NCBI GenBank assembly: GCA_001899775.1
Contig: MKWN01000016.1
Location: 1-64,000 of the forward strand
DNA length: 64,000 nt
Source: Thiobacillus sp. 65-29
GTDB lineage: Bacteria > Pseudomonadota > Gammaproteobacteria > Burkholderiales > Thiobacillaceae
Direction of reading: 5' to 3'
Under the pieces are notes generated by a model, which had not been told where the DNA came from, searched no databases, and was given only the letters and a program-made list of their open reading frames with translations. Made by a program: the position numbers and the translations under genes. Shown piece by piece: positions 26,172-36,309 of this stretch; position 1 is the stretch's first letter, and the number at the start of each line of letters is the position of its first letter.

Positions 26172-27423
26172 GGGCGAGCACGGCGGCGACGGTATAGAAC
26201 GAACCGAAGACGATAATTCTATCACCTTCCCGCGCCTCGCCCTGCGCGGCGGCGAGCGCGCCGCGCACGTCCGCTTCGATCCACAGCGGCACCGCCGGCG
26301 CCCGGCTGTGCACCACTTCCGCCAGCCGCGCGGCCGGCAGCGCACGCGACGACCCTGGCGTGCAGACCCACCACTGGTCGACCAGTTCGGCGAGCGCGGC
26401 GATGACTCCGGCCGCGTCCTTGTCGGCCAGCATGCCCACTACCGCAAGCGTGCGACCCCGCGCCGGCCTTTCTTGCAGGGTGGCCGCCAGCGCACGCGCG
26501 GCTTCAGGATTGTGCGCGACATCGACGATGGTTTCCGGCATCGAGGCGATGCGCTGGAAGCGACCCGGCACGGTCACCGTGCGCAATCCCTCACGAATCG
26601 CTGTCACATCGACCGGGAGTCGTTCGCGCAGGGCTTCGAGCACGGCCAGCGCGCCCGCGGCATTGCGCAACTGAAAACTGCCGGCAAGCGCCGGAGCCGG
26701 CAACTCCGGCCAGACCACGGCCACGCCGCGATAGGTCCAGCCCTCGCCCTCCGTGTCATAGGAAAACGCCCGTCCCAGCGCGCGCAGATCCGCGCCGATG
26801 GCGCGGGCGTGTGCGACCAGGCTTGCCGTCGGCGCCGGATCGGCGCAGATCGCGGGACGCCCGGCACGATAGATACCGGCTTTCTCAAAACCGATCACGT
26901 CCCGCGTATCGCCCAGGTAATCCTGGTGATCGAGATCGACCGTGGTGACCAGCGCCACATCGGCGTCGAACACGTTGACCGCATCGAGCCGTCCACCGAG
27001 ACCCACTTCGAGAATGGCGACGTCGACGTCCGCGGCGATGAACTGCGCCATCGCCGCAAGGGTGCCGAATTCGAAGTAGGTCAGCGCGGTATCGCCGCGC
27101 GCCGCGTCGACCTGCGCGAACGCGGCGACCAGTTCCGCGTCGCTCGCCTCGCGCCCGCCGATGCGCACGCGCTCGTTGTAGCGCAACAGGTGGGGGGAGG
27201 TGTAGCGCCCGGTCCGATAGCCGGCGGCCGAGAGAATCGCGTCGAGCATGGCGCAGGCTGAGCCCTTGCCATTGGTGCCGCCGACGATGACGAGAGGAAA
27301 GCGGGGGGCAAGCGCCATCGCCTGCATGACGTGACGTACCCGGTCGAGCCCGAGCGCGATGGCGCTCGGATGCAGTTGCTCCAGCCGCGCGAGCCAGGCC
27401 TGAAGAGAATTCGAATGCGACAC
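26152..27423 (-). CDS. folC: Bifunctional dihydrofolate synthase / folylpolyglutamate synthase
   Basis: The 423-residue protein begins at GTG 27423 and has the Mur-ligase-type P-loop VGGTNGKGSACAML, followed by YTSPHL and the NPEAARAL/HNPEA C-terminal ligase region. It adds glutamate to dihydropteroate and folates. The GTG start is chosen because the homologous N-terminus (LQAWLARLEQLHP) begins just after it and upstream reading is unrelated. It lies between accD and dedD as in other betaproteobacteria. Confidence 0.95.
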   Translation of the reverse strand: MSHSNSLQAWLARLEQLHPSAIALGLDRVRHVMQAMALAPRFPLVIVGGTNGKGSACAMLDAILSAAGYRTGRYTSPHLLRYNERVRIGGREASDAELVAAFAQVDAARGDTALTYFEFGTLAAMAQFIAADVDVAILEVGLGGRLDAVNVFDADVALVTTVDLDHQDYLGDTRDVIGFEKAGIYRAGRPAICADPAPTASLVAHARAIGADLRALGRAFSYDTEGEGWTYRGVAVVWPELPAPALAGSFQLRNAAGALAVLEALRERLPVDVTAIREGLRTVTVPGRFQRIASMPETIVDVAHNPEAARALAATLQERPARGRTLAVVGMLADKDAAGVIAALAELVDQWWVCTPGSSRALPAARLAEVVHSRAPAVPLWIEADVRGALAAAQGEAREGDRIIVFGSFYTVAAVLAHAATQQ

Positions 27424-27479
27424 GATCGGTTCTCCGCGCAACCCCCGGCAGGGCCGCGCATGACGGCGGCGGGGCGGCG

Positions 27480-28346
27480 CTACGCCGCCAGCGCCGGCCG
27501 TCCCATCAGCATCGTCAGCGTGGCGGCCAGTTCGTCGCGCATCGCGCGCCGGTCGACGATACGATCGATCGCCCCCTTGTCCAGCAGAAACTCGGCACGC
27601 TGGAAACCTTCCGGCAGGGTCTCGCGCACGGTCTGCTCGATCACGCGCGGACCGGCGAAACCGATCAGCGCGTTGGGTTCGGCGATGACGAGGTCGCCGA
27701 GCATGGCGAAGCTCGCCGACACCCCGCCCATGGTGGGATCGGTCAGCACCGAAATGAACGGCAGGCGATGGCGCGACAATTGGGTGAGCGCAGCCGAGGT
27801 CTTGGCCATCTGCATCAGCGAAAACAGGCCCTCCTGCATGCGCGCGCCACCACTGGCCGAGAAACACACGAAGGCGGAATTCGACTCGATCGCCGCCTCC
27901 ACGCCCTGCACGAAGCGTTCGCCCACCACCGAGCCCATCGAACCGCCCATGAACTTGAACTCGAACGCCGCCGCGACCACCGGCACCGCCTTCACGCTGC
28001 CGCCGATCACCACCAGCGCGTCGCTCTCCGACGTCGCGCCGTGCGCCTCCTTGAGGCGGTCGGGATATTTCTTGCTGTCCTTGAATTTCAGCGGATCGAG
28101 CGGTCTTACCTGCGCGCCGATTTCGTGCCGCCCCTCAGCATCCAGAAACATGGCCAGACGCGCACGCGCACCGATGCGGTGATGATGTCCGCACTTCGGA
28201 CACACTTCCAGATTGCTCTCGAGGTCGGCGCGATACAGCACCTCGTTGCACGCCGGACATTTCGACCACAGGCCTTCCGGCATCGACTTGCGCGCATCCG
28301 CCCGGCGCTTGATTTTCGGCGGCAGGATTTTCTGGAACCAGCTCAT
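27480..28346 (-). CDS. accD: Acetyl-CoA carboxylase carboxyltransferase subunit beta
   Basis: The 288-residue subunit has the N-terminal zinc ribbon with CPAC and CPKCGHH, then the crotonase-like domain including [10 protein letters not shown] and [11 protein letters not shown]. With AccA it transfers carboxyl from biotin to acetyl-CoA, the first step of fatty acid synthesis. It lies 56 bases before folC and 79 bases after trpA. The short gap upstream (28347-28425) contains a GC-rich imperfect hairpin around CCCCTCACTTGAGGGG. Confidence 0.97.
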   Translation of the reverse strand: MSWFQKILPPKIKRRADARKSMPEGLWSKCPACNEVLYRADLESNLEVCPKCGHHHRIGARARLAMFLDAEGRHEIGAQVRPLDPLKFKDSKKYPDRLKEAHGATSESDALVVIGGSVKAVPVVAAAFEFKFMGGSMGSVVGERFVQGVEAAIESNSAFVCFSASGGARMQEGLFSLMQMAKTSAALTQLSRHRLPFISVLTDPTMGGVSASFAMLGDLVIAEPNALIGFAGPRVIEQTVRETLPEGFQRAEFLLDKGAIDRIVDRRAMRDELAATLTMLMGRPALAA

Positions 28347-28425
28347 AGGAATGACCCTGACGTTATTGCCCCCTCACTTGAGGGGAGGGAGTGGGGAAAG
28401 GGTGCGGCGCACCCCGGCGTTGATT

Positions 28426-29232
28426 TCACTTGCTCGCGGCGTCCACACCGCGCCGCAGTTCGGCGACCAGATACTTCACGCGGTCGACACAACCACCGTC
28501 CGGAGCGGCCTCGATCTCGCCGACGATGCGGCTGCCCACCACCACGGCATCGGCGACGCGCGCCACCGCACACGCGGAGTCCGCATCGCGGATACCGAAA
28601 CCGACGCCCACCGGCAGGCTGCAATGCTTGCGCACCAGGGCGATCTTGCGCGCCACCTCGTCGATGTCGAGATTCGCCGAGCCGGTGACGCCCTTCAGCG
28701 ACACGTAATAGATGAAGCCGCCGGCCACCGCCGCCACCTGCTCGATGCGCGACTCCGGCGTGGTCGGCGACAGGAGAAAGATCGGATCGATGTCATGCGC
28801 CTTGAACGCTTGCGCGATGCCGGCCGCTTCCTCCGGTGGAATGTCCACCGTCAGCACGCCATCCACCCCCGCCGCCTGCGCCGCCTGGGCGAAATTTTCG
28901 TAGCCCATGCGTTCCACCGGATTGGCGTAACCCATCAGCACCACCGGCGTGGTCGTGTTGACCTTGCGGAATTCGGCGACCATGGCCAGCACGTCCCTGA
29001 GCCCCACCTTGTTCGCCAGTGCCCGCTCCGACGCGCGCTGGATCACCGGCCCATCCGCCATCGGATCGGAAAACGGCACCCCCAGCTCGATGATGTCCAC
29101 GCCGGCCTCCACCAGCGCGTGCATCAGCGGCACGGTCATGCCCTTGCCGGGAATCCCGGCGGTGATGAAGGGAATCAGGGCTTTCCTGTTTTGCGCTTTC
29201 AGCGCGGCGAAGGTGGGGCCGATGCGGCTCAT
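28426..29232 (-). CDS. trpA: Tryptophan synthase alpha subunit
   Basis: The 268-residue TIM-barrel protein has the catalytic Glu in [14 protein letters not shown] and the phosphate-binding GVGFGI and VVVGSRIV motifs. It cleaves indole-glycerol phosphate to indole and passes it to TrpB. In this operon trpA is separated from trpB by about 1.4 kb carrying mrr, hicB and hicA. The mrr stop is only 3 bases before the trpA ATG, so trpA may be expressed through the insert. Confidence 0.97.
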   Translation of the reverse strand: MSRIGPTFAALKAQNRKALIPFITAGIPGKGMTVPLMHALVEAGVDIIELGVPFSDPMADGPVIQRASERALANKVGLRDVLAMVAEFRKVNTTTPVVLMGYANPVERMGYENFAQAAQAAGVDGVLTVDIPPEEAAGIAQAFKAHDIDPIFLLSPTTPESRIEQVAAVAGGFIYYVSLKGVTGSANLDIDEVARKIALVRKHCSLPVGVGFGIRDADSACAVARVADAVVVGSRIVGEIEAAPDGGCVDRVKYLVAELRRGVDAASK

Positions 29233-29235
29233 AGC

Positions 29236-30159
29236 TCAGTCTTCTTCAAAATAATCGGAGTCAACGCGTTTGATTTCATAGGTATTGACCAGGGAGACTC
29301 CCAAGCCAAAATCCATCATCAGTTCGGCCAGCATGGGGCCGTCAATCAAGACAATCTTGCTGGTCACATTGGAAGCCGTGCTGCGGGCGTTCTTGTTGAA
29401 GCCGGAGGTTGTGATGAATACCCCTTTGTTAGCTTTGTTCACTGACAAGGCCCCGATGAAATTCCGGATTTCCGAACTGCCTACATCAGCTTCCCAGCGC
29501 TTGGCCTGGATATAGATGACATCCAGTCCGAGACGGTCCTCCTTGATGATGCCGTCAATACCGCCGTCCCCGCTCTTGCCCACAACCTGTGCCGCATCTT
29601 CACGTGTTCCGCCATACCCCATGCGTAGCAGCAGTTCCACAACCATGCGCTCAAAAAATGCGGGGGATGCGGATTTGACTTGCTGGAGTAATTCGCCTCC
29701 CAAAGCAGAGCGTAGCTGGCGATAACCGGCTTCAAGCAGTTCTTCCGGCGTGGCGTCCGACACTGCCTCTTCTACCGCAGTCTGCCCTGATTCCTGTTTT
29801 TCTCTGTTGCTTTTTCCACGGTTGCGAAAAGCAATGTATTCCGGGTACTGCTCAAGGAATTTCATGTCGATCCTGGCAGGGTTGGATACCAGAACCTGTT
29901 TCCCTCGCTCCGTAATACGAAATAAACCCCGCCCCGTGATTTCGAGCAAGCCAGCTTGTTTCAAATAGGTCTGCGCCCAGGCTACGCGGTTATAAAACTT
30001 ACCCTGACGTACCTTAGGCAAATCCTCTGCGAGTTCCACTTCTGTCAAGCCAAACTCTTTGGCCAGTGCTGGAACGGCTTCACTTTTTGTGTGGTCCTTG
30101 CCGTCCCCACAATAGCGGAGCAAAGGAAGCATCAGCGTCTGGAAATCGGGAATAGCCAT
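29236..30159 (-). CDS. mrr: Mrr-type restriction endonuclease
   Basis: The 307-residue protein has an N-terminal winged-helix Mrr_N region (about 1-95, DHTKSEAVPALAKEFGL) and a C-terminal Mrr catalytic domain (about 160-285) with the PD-(D/E)xK-like residues in GDGGIDG and YIQAKRW. Mrr enzymes cut modified DNA. Base composition is clearly lower in G+C than the flanking trp genes, and codon use differs, indicating transfer. It lies inside the trp operon between trpB and trpA. No modification methyltransferase is nearby, which fits a modification-dependent enzyme. Confidence 0.9.
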   Translation of the reverse strand: MAIPDFQTLMLPLLRYCGDGKDHTKSEAVPALAKEFGLTEVELAEDLPKVRQGKFYNRVAWAQTYLKQAGLLEITGRGLFRITERGKQVLVSNPARIDMKFLEQYPEYIAFRNRGKSNREKQESGQTAVEEAVSDATPEELLEAGYRQLRSALGGELLQQVKSASPAFFERMVVELLLRMGYGGTREDAAQVVGKSGDGGIDGIIKEDRLGLDVIYIQAKRWEADVGSSEIRNFIGALSVNKANKGVFITTSGFNKNARSTASNVTSKIVLIDGPMLAELMMDFGLGVSLVNTYEIKRVDSDYFEED

Positions 30160-30205
30160 GCTTACAGCGCACCCGCCGATACCTTCCCTACGGTGCCAAT
30201 GTCCT
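30157..30205 (-). pseudogene. Remnant of the 3' end of trpB between hicB and mrr
   Basis: Plus-strand bases 30156-30205 align without gaps to 30669-30718, the last codons of the real trpB, with 37 of 50 identities by my count. Read on the minus strand, the remnant encodes DIGTVGKVSAGAL-stop, against [13 protein letters not shown]-stop for trpB. Both copies are followed by GC and then an ATG (mrr here, hicA at the intact copy). The conserved frame, stop and spacing make chance similarity unlikely. Confidence 0.75.
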
Positions 30206-30414
30206 CACGCATACATCAAGCGCCCGCGCGGCTCGGGAATGGAGTCGCCAAACTCTCGCGCAGTATCCAGCCAGAGCCGCATGGCTTTCTTGATATTGCT
30301 CAAGGCTTCTTCCTGTGTGTCGCCATGCGCCACGCAACCGGGCAACTCGGGCACGACGGCAACAAACACCTCGTCTTCCTTGCTCCAGTACATGATGATT
30401 TCGTAGCGTTCCAT
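30205..30414 (-). CDS. hicB: HicB-family antitoxin
   Basis: The 69-residue protein has the HicB partial-RNase-H-like fold signature (YEIIMYWSKEDEVFVAVVPE, then LPGCVAHGDTQEEALSNIKKA). It has no added DNA-binding domain, so it is the short type. It starts 3 bases after the hicA stop. Its role is to bind and neutralise HicA. The last codons run into the trpB remnant. Confidence 0.92.
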   Translation of the reverse strand: MERYEIIMYWSKEDEVFVAVVPELPGCVAHGDTQEEALSNIKKAMRLWLDTAREFGDSIPEPRGRLMYA

Positions 30415-30417
30415 TTT

Positions 30418-30672
30418 TTACTCCTCAAGACCCAGGCGGTGTTTACGGATAACTTCCCGAACCTGTTTTACCTGATAGGGTTTGGCTTTTGGACCTTGCC
30501 TTTGCAAGTTGATTTTTTCAGAAACGCCGGCCTTTCTGAACATGTGGTGGCTTCCACGAATGCGGATTTCAAACCCCAAGTGCTCCAGCAAACACAGCAA
30601 ATCATCAAACGCAATATTTGCATCTGACAAGCCATGCAATATCTGAAGAATCAGCTTGTCATATTTTCCCAT
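30418..30672 (-). CDS. hicA: HicA-family toxin (mRNA interferase)
   Basis: The 84-residue protein has a double-stranded-RNA-binding-like fold with the catalytic His in RGSHHMF and the basic C-terminus KQVREVIRKHRLG. HicA toxins cleave mRNA independently of translation. The ATG lies 2 bases after the trpB stop. Base composition is lower in G+C than trpB. The toxin gene precedes the antitoxin gene, the usual hicAB order. It is somewhat longer at the N-terminus than the 60-residue minimal HicA. Confidence 0.9.
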   Translation of the reverse strand: MGKYDKLILQILHGLSDANIAFDDLLCLLEHLGFEIRIRGSHHMFRKAGVSEKINLQRQGPKAKPYQVKQVREVIRKHRLGLEE

Positions 30673-30674
30673 GC

Positions 30675-31874
30675 CTACAGGGTAATCCCCGACACCTTCG
30701 CCACCGTGTTGATGTCCTTGTCGCCGCGGCCGGAAAGGTTGATGAGAATGATCTGGTCTTTCTTCATGGTTGGCGCCAGTTGCTTGGCATACGCGACGGC
30801 GTGGCTCGATTCGAGCGCGGGAATGATGCCTTCCAGCCGGCACAGATCACTGAAGGCGGCAAGCGCCTCGTCGTCGTTGACCGGGACGTACTCGGCGCGG
30901 CCGATGTCCTTGAGATAGCTGTGCTCGGGGCCGACACCCGGGTAATCGAGGCCGGCCGAGACGGAATGCGTCTCGGTGATCTGGCCGTTCTCGTCCTGCA
31001 TCAGATAGCTGCGGAAGCCGTGCAGCACGCCCGGGCTGCCGGCGTTGAGCGGCGCGGCGTGCTTGCCGGAGGCGATACCGAGGCCGCCTGCCTCGACGCC
31101 GATGAGGCGCACGCCGTCATGTTCGAGGTAGGGGTGGAAGATGCCGATGGCGTTGGAGCCGCCGCCGACGCAGGCGATGACGGCATCAGGCTGGCGGCCG
31201 GTCAGTTCCGGCATCTGTTGCAGGCATTCGCGGCCGATCACGCACTGGAAATCGCGCACGAGCATGGGATAGGGATGCGGACCAGCGGCGGTGCCGAGAA
31301 TGTAGAACGTGGTTTCGACGTTGGTGACCCAGTCGCGCATGGCCTCGTTGAGCGCGTCCTTCAGCGTCTTCGAACCGGACGCCACCGGCACCACGGTGGC
31401 GCCGAGGAGCTTCATGCGGAACACGTTGGGCGCCTGGCGCGCGACGTCCTCGGCGCCCATGTAGACCACGCATTCCATGCCGTAGCGCGCGGCGACGGTG
31501 GCGGTGGCGACGCCATGCTGACCGGCGCCGGTCTCGGCGATGACGCGCTGCTTGCCCATGCGGCGGGCGAGCAGCGCCTGGCCGATGGTGTTGTTGATCT
31601 TGTGCGCGCCGGTGTGGTTGAGATCCTCGCGCTTGAGGTAGATCTGCGCGCCGCCGTACGCCTCGCTCAGGCGCCTGGCGTGGTACACCGGGCTGGGGCG
31701 GCCGACGTAGTGCTTGAGCTCGTATTCGAACTCGGTCATGAAGGCGGGATCCTTGCGCGCGCGGTCGTACTCCGCGCGCAGGTCCTCCAGCGCCGCCATC
31801 AGGGTTTCGGCGACGAAAATGCCGCCGTAGGGACCGAAATGGCCGCGGGAATCAGGTAGATCAGTCAGCTTCAT
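30675..31874 (-). CDS. trpB: Tryptophan synthase beta subunit
   Basis: The 399-residue PLP enzyme has the PLP lysine in [10 protein letters not shown], the [10 protein letters not shown] and GGGSNAIG phosphate-binding loops and the ESSHA motif. It condenses indole with serine to tryptophan. It overlaps trpF by 4 bases. The C-terminus ends normally ([13 protein letters not shown]) although a low-G+C insert follows immediately. Confidence 0.98.
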   Translation of the reverse strand: MKLTDLPDSRGHFGPYGGIFVAETLMAALEDLRAEYDRARKDPAFMTEFEYELKHYVGRPSPVYHARRLSEAYGGAQIYLKREDLNHTGAHKINNTIGQALLARRMGKQRVIAETGAGQHGVATATVAARYGMECVVYMGAEDVARQAPNVFRMKLLGATVVPVASGSKTLKDALNEAMRDWVTNVETTFYILGTAAGPHPYPMLVRDFQCVIGRECLQQMPELTGRQPDAVIACVGGGSNAIGIFHPYLEHDGVRLIGVEAGGLGIASGKHAAPLNAGSPGVLHGFRSYLMQDENGQITETHSVSAGLDYPGVGPEHSYLKDIGRAEYVPVNDDEALAAFSDLCRLEGIIPALESSHAVAYAKQLAPTMKKDQIILINLSGRGDKDINTVAKVSGITL

Positions 31875-32488
31875 GTTGCCCTTGCTCGTGCAATGAATTG
31901 CGCCACTTTCTGTGGATCCTTGATACCCTTCGCGGCTTCCACGCCGGAGGAGACATCGACTGCCCACGGGCGCACCGTGCGCACCGCGTCGACGACGTTG
32001 GCGGGGTCGAGGCCGCCCGACAGCACCACCGGCAGCGGCAGGTCCGGCGGGATCAGCCCCCAGTCGAAGCGCTCGCCGGTACCGCCCGGCACGCCGGGTA
32101 CGAAGGCATCGAGCAGGAGACCGCGGGCACCCGCGAAGTCAGCCGCACATTTTAGCAAATCCGTCCCGGCACTGACGCGAACGGCCTTGATCCAGGGCCG
32201 GCCGTACCGCGCACAGTCGGCCCGCGTCTCGTCGCCGTGGAATTGCAACAGGTCGAGTGGCGCAACGTGCAGCACTGATTCGACGAAAGCCGGATCGGCG
32301 TTCACGAAGAGCCCCACCGACTGCACGAAGGGCGGCAGTTCGCGCAGCAGCGCCGTCGCGGTCCCGAGCGAGACGTGCCGCGGGCTCTTGTCGTAGAACA
32401 CGAAGCCGAGCGCGTCGGCGCCGGCCTCGCAGGCGGCGTGCAGATCCTGTGCGCGGGTGATACCACAGATTTTTACGCGCAAACTCAT
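31871..32488 (-). CDS. trpF: Phosphoribosylanthranilate isomerase
   Basis: The 205-residue TIM-barrel enzyme has the catalytic Cys in KICGIT, LQFHGDE and the catalytic Asp/phosphate site in [10 protein letters not shown] and VDVSSGVE. It converts phosphoribosylanthranilate to the carboxyphenylamino-deoxyribulose phosphate. ATG 32488 overlaps the truA stop (ATGA); an in-frame ATG 15 bases upstream is also possible. Confidence 0.96.
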   Translation of the reverse strand: MSLRVKICGITRAQDLHAACEAGADALGFVFYDKSPRHVSLGTATALLRELPPFVQSVGLFVNADPAFVESVLHVAPLDLLQFHGDETRADCARYGRPWIKAVRVSAGTDLLKCAADFAGARGLLLDAFVPGVPGGTGERFDWGLIPPDLPLPVVLSGGLDPANVVDAVRTVRPWAVDVSSGVEAAKGIKDPQKVAQFIARARAT

Positions 32489-33270
32489 GTTGCGAAGGGC
32501 CATCGGTCGGAGTGTTCCGGCAGGGCAAAGTGCGCAGGATACCGGATATGGGTGAGATAGAGCCCGGCGGCGTCGAAGGTCGGCGCCGCGAGCGTGCGGT
32601 CGCGGCTCGTCAGGAGTTCGCCCAGCCACTCGGCCGGCTGCATGCCGGCACCGACCTGGATCAGGCTGCCCATGATGTTGCGCACCATGTGATGCAGGAA
32701 GCCGTCGGCCTGGAAGTCGCACAGAAGATACTCGCCGCGCCGCTCGACCTGCGCGCGACGCAGTTCCTTGACCGGGGATTTCGCCTGGCATTCGGCGGCG
32801 CGAAAGGCGGAAAAATCGTGCTGGCCGATGAGATGCAGCGCCGCACGGTTCATCGCGTCGGCGTCGAGCGGGCGATGATGCCAGCCGACGAGACCGGCAT
32901 TGAGGCCGGGGCGCACCGGATGGTTGAGCAGCACATAGCGATAACCGCGCTGGAGGGCGGCGAAACGCGCATGAAAGGACGCGTCCGTTTCGCGCGCCCA
33001 CAGCACCGCCACGCCTTCGGGAAGATGGCTGTTGACGCCACGCACCCACGCGGTGAGCGGACGTTCCACCGACACGTCGAAGTGCGCGACCTGCAACGCG
33101 GCGTGCACGCCGGTGTCGGTGCGGCCGGCGGCGGTGACGGTCGTTTTCGCATCGGCGATGGCGCCGACCGCGGCTTCCACCGCGTCCTGCACAGCGCAGC
33201 CCTGCGGCTGCGACTGCCAGCCGCAAAAGCCCTGTCCCCGGTATTCGAGGCCGATGACGATTCTTCTCAT
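32485..33270 (-). CDS. truA: tRNA pseudouridine synthase A (positions 38-40)
   Basis: The 261-residue protein has the catalytic Asp in GRTDTGVHA and the family motifs [12 protein letters not shown] and FLHHMVRNI. It makes pseudouridine in the anticodon arm of many tRNAs. It starts at ATG 33270, overlapping the stop of the membrane protein gene, and its own stop overlaps trpF. The fimV-truA-trpF-trpB order is typical for betaproteobacteria. Confidence 0.97.
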   Translation of the reverse strand: MRRIVIGLEYRGQGFCGWQSQPQGCAVQDAVEAAVGAIADAKTTVTAAGRTDTGVHAALQVAHFDVSVERPLTAWVRGVNSHLPEGVAVLWARETDASFHARFAALQRGYRYVLLNHPVRPGLNAGLVGWHHRPLDADAMNRAALHLIGQHDFSAFRAAECQAKSPVKELRRAQVERRGEYLLCDFQADGFLHHMVRNIMGSLIQVGAGMQPAEWLGELLTSRDRTLAAPTFDAAGLYLTHIRYPAHFALPEHSDRWPFAT

Positions 33271-33869
33271 GCCAAAGCGCATCCCAGCAGAAGCAAGCCC
33301 GCGAGTATGACGGCGCTGTCGCGGCTTTGCCAGCGCTCGGCTTCCAGCCGATAGCTGACGGGCGTTCCCGGATCGGGTATCGGTGCACGCAGCGCATCAA
33401 GCCAGTGCGCCGGCTTCGCCGCATGTTCGGCGTAATCGAGCGTCAGGCCGAGGCGTACCGCGAAGGCACGGCGGTCGAAGCCGAACGCGGTCAGCGGACG
33501 GGCCAGGGTGTACAGGGCGTAGATCAGGCGCGGCCGCGTGGTGTAGGCGAGCAGCAGCGCGAGGCCGGCAAGCAGCAGCACCAACCGCACCGCGCGCAGC
33601 GCGCCCGCGTGCAGGCCTTCGACACTTGGGCTCGCCCACCCCAGCGCGGGCCACGCGGCGACCCCGGGCAGGGCATAGGCGTGAGCGATGATCAGCACGA
33701 CGAGCAGCCAGCGGGTGCGCCGCAGCAGCCGCAGCAGTTGGACGCGCGAGGCCGCAAACAGAAAGGCCGTCGCGGAGGCGACGGCCAGGATCGTCAGCAG
33801 GGGCGGGGCAGCGCGTTCGACCGCCACCGCCCAGCCGCACCACAACAGGATGCGGGCGAGCGGATGCAA
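33267..33869 (-). CDS. Integral membrane protein, EcfT/CbiQ-like, unknown role
   Basis: The likely product is about 200 residues, starting at TTG 33869, 4 bases after the fimV stop; the frame upstream only shadows fimV. It has four to five membrane helices ([58 protein letters not shown]). The middle ([37 protein letters not shown]) recalls the coupling region of EcfT/CbiQ transporter proteins, but no ATPase partner is adjacent. Position between fimV and truA suggests it is a regular part of this operon. Confidence 0.65.
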   Translation of the reverse strand: MHPLARILLWCGWAVAVERAAPPLLTILAVASATAFLFAASRVQLLRLLRRTRWLLVVLIIAHAYALPGVAAWPALGWASPSVEGLHAGALRAVRLVLLLAGLALLLAYTTRPRLIYALYTLARPLTAFGFDRRAFAVRLGLTLDYAEHAAKPAHWLDALRAPIPDPGTPVSYRLEAERWQSRDSAVILAGLLLLGCALA

Positions 33870-33873
33870 GAGG

Positions 33874-36309
33874 TCAGCCCAGCGCGCCCAGCATGTCCTT
33901 CGCGTCGGACTTCTGCCTGTCGCTGCCTTCGGCCAGCACTTCGTTGAGGATTTCGCGGGCGCCTTCCTTGTCGCCCATTTCGACGTAGGCACGGGCAAGA
34001 TCGAGTTTGGTGCCGACTTCGTCGAGTTCGAGCTCGCTGCCACCGGCTTCGCCCAGGTCGAGGTCGAGGCCGCTGAAATCGAACTTGCTGTCCGGGCCGC
34101 TGTCCTCTTCCAGGCCCAGGTCCAGCTTGAGTTCATCGTCCTGCACGTTCGGCAGATCGAGCTCGGGCAGTTCGAAATCGAGGCCCTGCGTGTCCGGCTC
34201 CACGTACGCCTGTTCGGCGGCCACGGGAGTTTCGGCGATCACCGCTGCTTCGGCGCGGGTATCGAAGCTGAGAACGTTGCCGGCTGATTCGAATTCCAGC
34301 GGTCCGGATGTGACGGCCTCGACCGCTTCGGCCACAGGCGCGGGTTCGTAGGCCGGGAACGGCTCGGGTTCCGGTGCGACGGCCGGCGCTTCGGCCAGTG
34401 CGTCGCCGCCGAAGGCCACGGCACCGCCGGCGATCGCCGCGGTGGCGGCAACCGTCTCGGCCGGCGCGGCGGACTCGCCACCCCCGTACAGCGGATTGGT
34501 CGGGTCGATACTGCGCCCCATCTCGCAGACCTTGTCCCACAGCGGATGCTGCGTGCTGCCGAGTGCCGCATAGAGTTCGCCCGCCCCCGCCCCGAAGGCC
34601 TGGGTGTTGCGGCGCGCCGCATAGATTTCCAGCAGCTTGACGCGAATCTCGTGGCGGTCGGGATTCTTGTTGATGGCTTCCTTGAGGATTTCCTCGGCCT
34701 GGGCATCGCGGCCGTAAGCCATGTAGACCTCGGCTTCGGCGATGGGATCGACGTCATGCGTGTCGATGGTGCCAAGGCCTGCCTGGCTGAAGTCGGTCAG
34801 GAAGGACGTGTCGCCGGTGTTCACGCTGCCGCCGGATGCGGCGCCAATGACGGTGTTCGGACGCACCTCGCCACTGCTCATGATGCTGTCTTCCAGCGCG
34901 CTTGCGGTGGTCTTGCGGCGGCGCCCGCCGCCGGCCAGCATCCACCACAGCACGCCGCCCAGGCCCAGCGCCGCCAGGCCGCCGCCCCAGTAGAGCGGAT
35001 TTTGCAGCAGCGGGGTATACCAGGCCTCGCCGGCCGGCGGTGCAGCGGGGGGAGCCTTGACTGCGGGCGCCGGAGCGGGCTTGGGCACGGGTGGGGCTTC
35101 CACCTTGGGCTCGGGTACCGGCACGGGTTCGGGGGCCGCCGCGGCCTGCTGCTCCTTGTCCTTCATCTCGACCAGCTTCTGCATGTCCTCGATCTGCTTT
35201 TCGAGCGCAGCAACCCGCTGGCCGGATTCGTCGAGCGCCTTCTGCCGCGCGATGGCGTCTTCTTCCTGGGCGCGCAGCTTGTCCTGCAGCGCGCGCGCCT
35301 CGTCCGCCTTGGCGGTGGCCGCCGGCGCCTTGGACAGCTTCAGCACGTCCTGTTGCGCCTCGGGCGCGGGCTTGGCCTTGTCCTCGACCTTGGGCGTGAT
35401 CTTGCCCGTCGCGGCCTGCGCCGGTTCGGTCTTTGCCGCGGGCGCTTCCTGCACCGCGGTCGCGAGCTTCTGGCGGTAGGCGCGCCAGTCTTCGGCCTGC
35501 AGGCGGATTTCGCGCGCCGCTTCCTGGCGGGTGATGCCGGCCAGCGCTTCCGCGCCGGGAATATTCAGCGTCTTGCCCGACTTCAGCCGGTTCATGTTGC
35601 CTTCGAACGCCTTGGCGTTCTCGCGATACAGGCCAACCAGGGCCTGTTCCAGGCTGACGCCTTCCGGACGCACCCGGCTGGCGATTTTCGCCAGGGTGTC
35701 ACCACGCTTGACGACGATCTCGGTCGGTGCAGCGGCCGGCGCCGCCGGCTCAGCCGGCTTGGCTGCGGCCTTGGCTGCCGGCGCGGCAGGCACCTCGGCG
35801 GCAGGTGTCGCCGGTGCCGACTCGGGAGCCGGCGCCGGCTTGGGGGCGGCCTTGGGCGCGGCAACCTGCGCGGGCACCACCGTCGGCGCAGCCTTCTGGG
35901 GCGCCGCCATGCCGGGCGGATCGAGCAGCATGGTGTATTCGCGCACCAGGCGACCGGAATTCCAGTTCAGTTCAAGAACGAGATCGACAAAAGGATCGTT
36001 GACCGGGCGGTTCGTGCTGAGCTTGAGCACGGCCCGGCCGTCGGGCTTGCGTTCGAGGGAAAACCGCAAGGAGGAGAGAATGGGAGCGAACTCGACACGC
36101 GCCTCACGGAAGGCCTGATCGGACGCAAGATTGGCGGTCAGGCTGTCGAATTCGGCCTTGTCCGCGGCAAACACCTCGATCTCGGCCGCCAGCGGCTGGC
36201 CAAGCGCCGAGGTGACGGACAGCTTGCCGAGACCCGCTGCGTGCGCCATCCACGGCAGGGCGACCAGCCCCGCCGCCGCCAGATGAGTGGTGAAGCGCTT
36301 CAATTTCAT
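33874..36309 (-). CDS. fimV: FimV-family peptidoglycan-binding polar hub protein
   Basis: The 811-residue protein has a signal peptide (about 1-23), a conserved N-terminal FimV domain (LGKLSVTSALGQPLAAEIE...), a LysM domain (about 210-265, IVVKRGDTLAKIASRV), a coiled coil with RALQDKLRAQEEDAIARQ, one membrane helix (about 455-475), a very acidic cytoplasmic region, and a C-terminal FimV repeat ending GDKEGAREILNEVL. FimV organises the cell pole for type IV pili and chemotaxis in Pseudomonas. The Ala/Pro-rich linkers inflate the length. It sits upstream of truA and downstream of asd, the standard position. Confidence 0.93.
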   Translation of the reverse strand: MKLKRFTTHLAAAGLVALPWMAHAAGLGKLSVTSALGQPLAAEIEVFAADKAEFDSLTANLASDQAFREARVEFAPILSSLRFSLERKPDGRAVLKLSTNRPVNDPFVDLVLELNWNSGRLVREYTMLLDPPGMAAPQKAAPTVVPAQVAAPKAAPKPAPAPESAPATPAAEVPAAPAAKAAAKPAEPAAPAAAPTEIVVKRGDTLAKIASRVRPEGVSLEQALVGLYRENAKAFEGNMNRLKSGKTLNIPGAEALAGITRQEAAREIRLQAEDWRAYRQKLATAVQEAPAAKTEPAQAATGKITPKVEDKAKPAPEAQQDVLKLSKAPAATAKADEARALQDKLRAQEEDAIARQKALDESGQRVAALEKQIEDMQKLVEMKDKEQQAAAAPEPVPVPEPKVEAPPVPKPAPAPAVKAPPAAPPAGEAWYTPLLQNPLYWGGGLAALGLGGVLWWMLAGGGRRRKTTASALEDSIMSSGEVRPNTVIGAASGGSVNTGDTSFLTDFSQAGLGTIDTHDVDPIAEAEVYMAYGRDAQAEEILKEAINKNPDRHEIRVKLLEIYAARRNTQAFGAGAGELYAALGSTQHPLWDKVCEMGRSIDPTNPLYGGGESAAPAETVAATAAIAGGAVAFGGDALAEAPAVAPEPEPFPAYEPAPVAEAVEAVTSGPLEFESAGNVLSFDTRAEAAVIAETPVAAEQAYVEPDTQGLDFELPELDLPNVQDDELKLDLGLEEDSGPDSKFDFSGLDLDLGEAGGSELELDEVGTKLDLARAYVEMGDKEGAREILNEVLAEGSDRQKSDAKDMLGALG

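Noticed and set aside
30418-30843. Longer HicA reading frame starting at 30843
   Set aside because: The upstream part is a shadow of trpB; HicA homology begins after ATG 30672.
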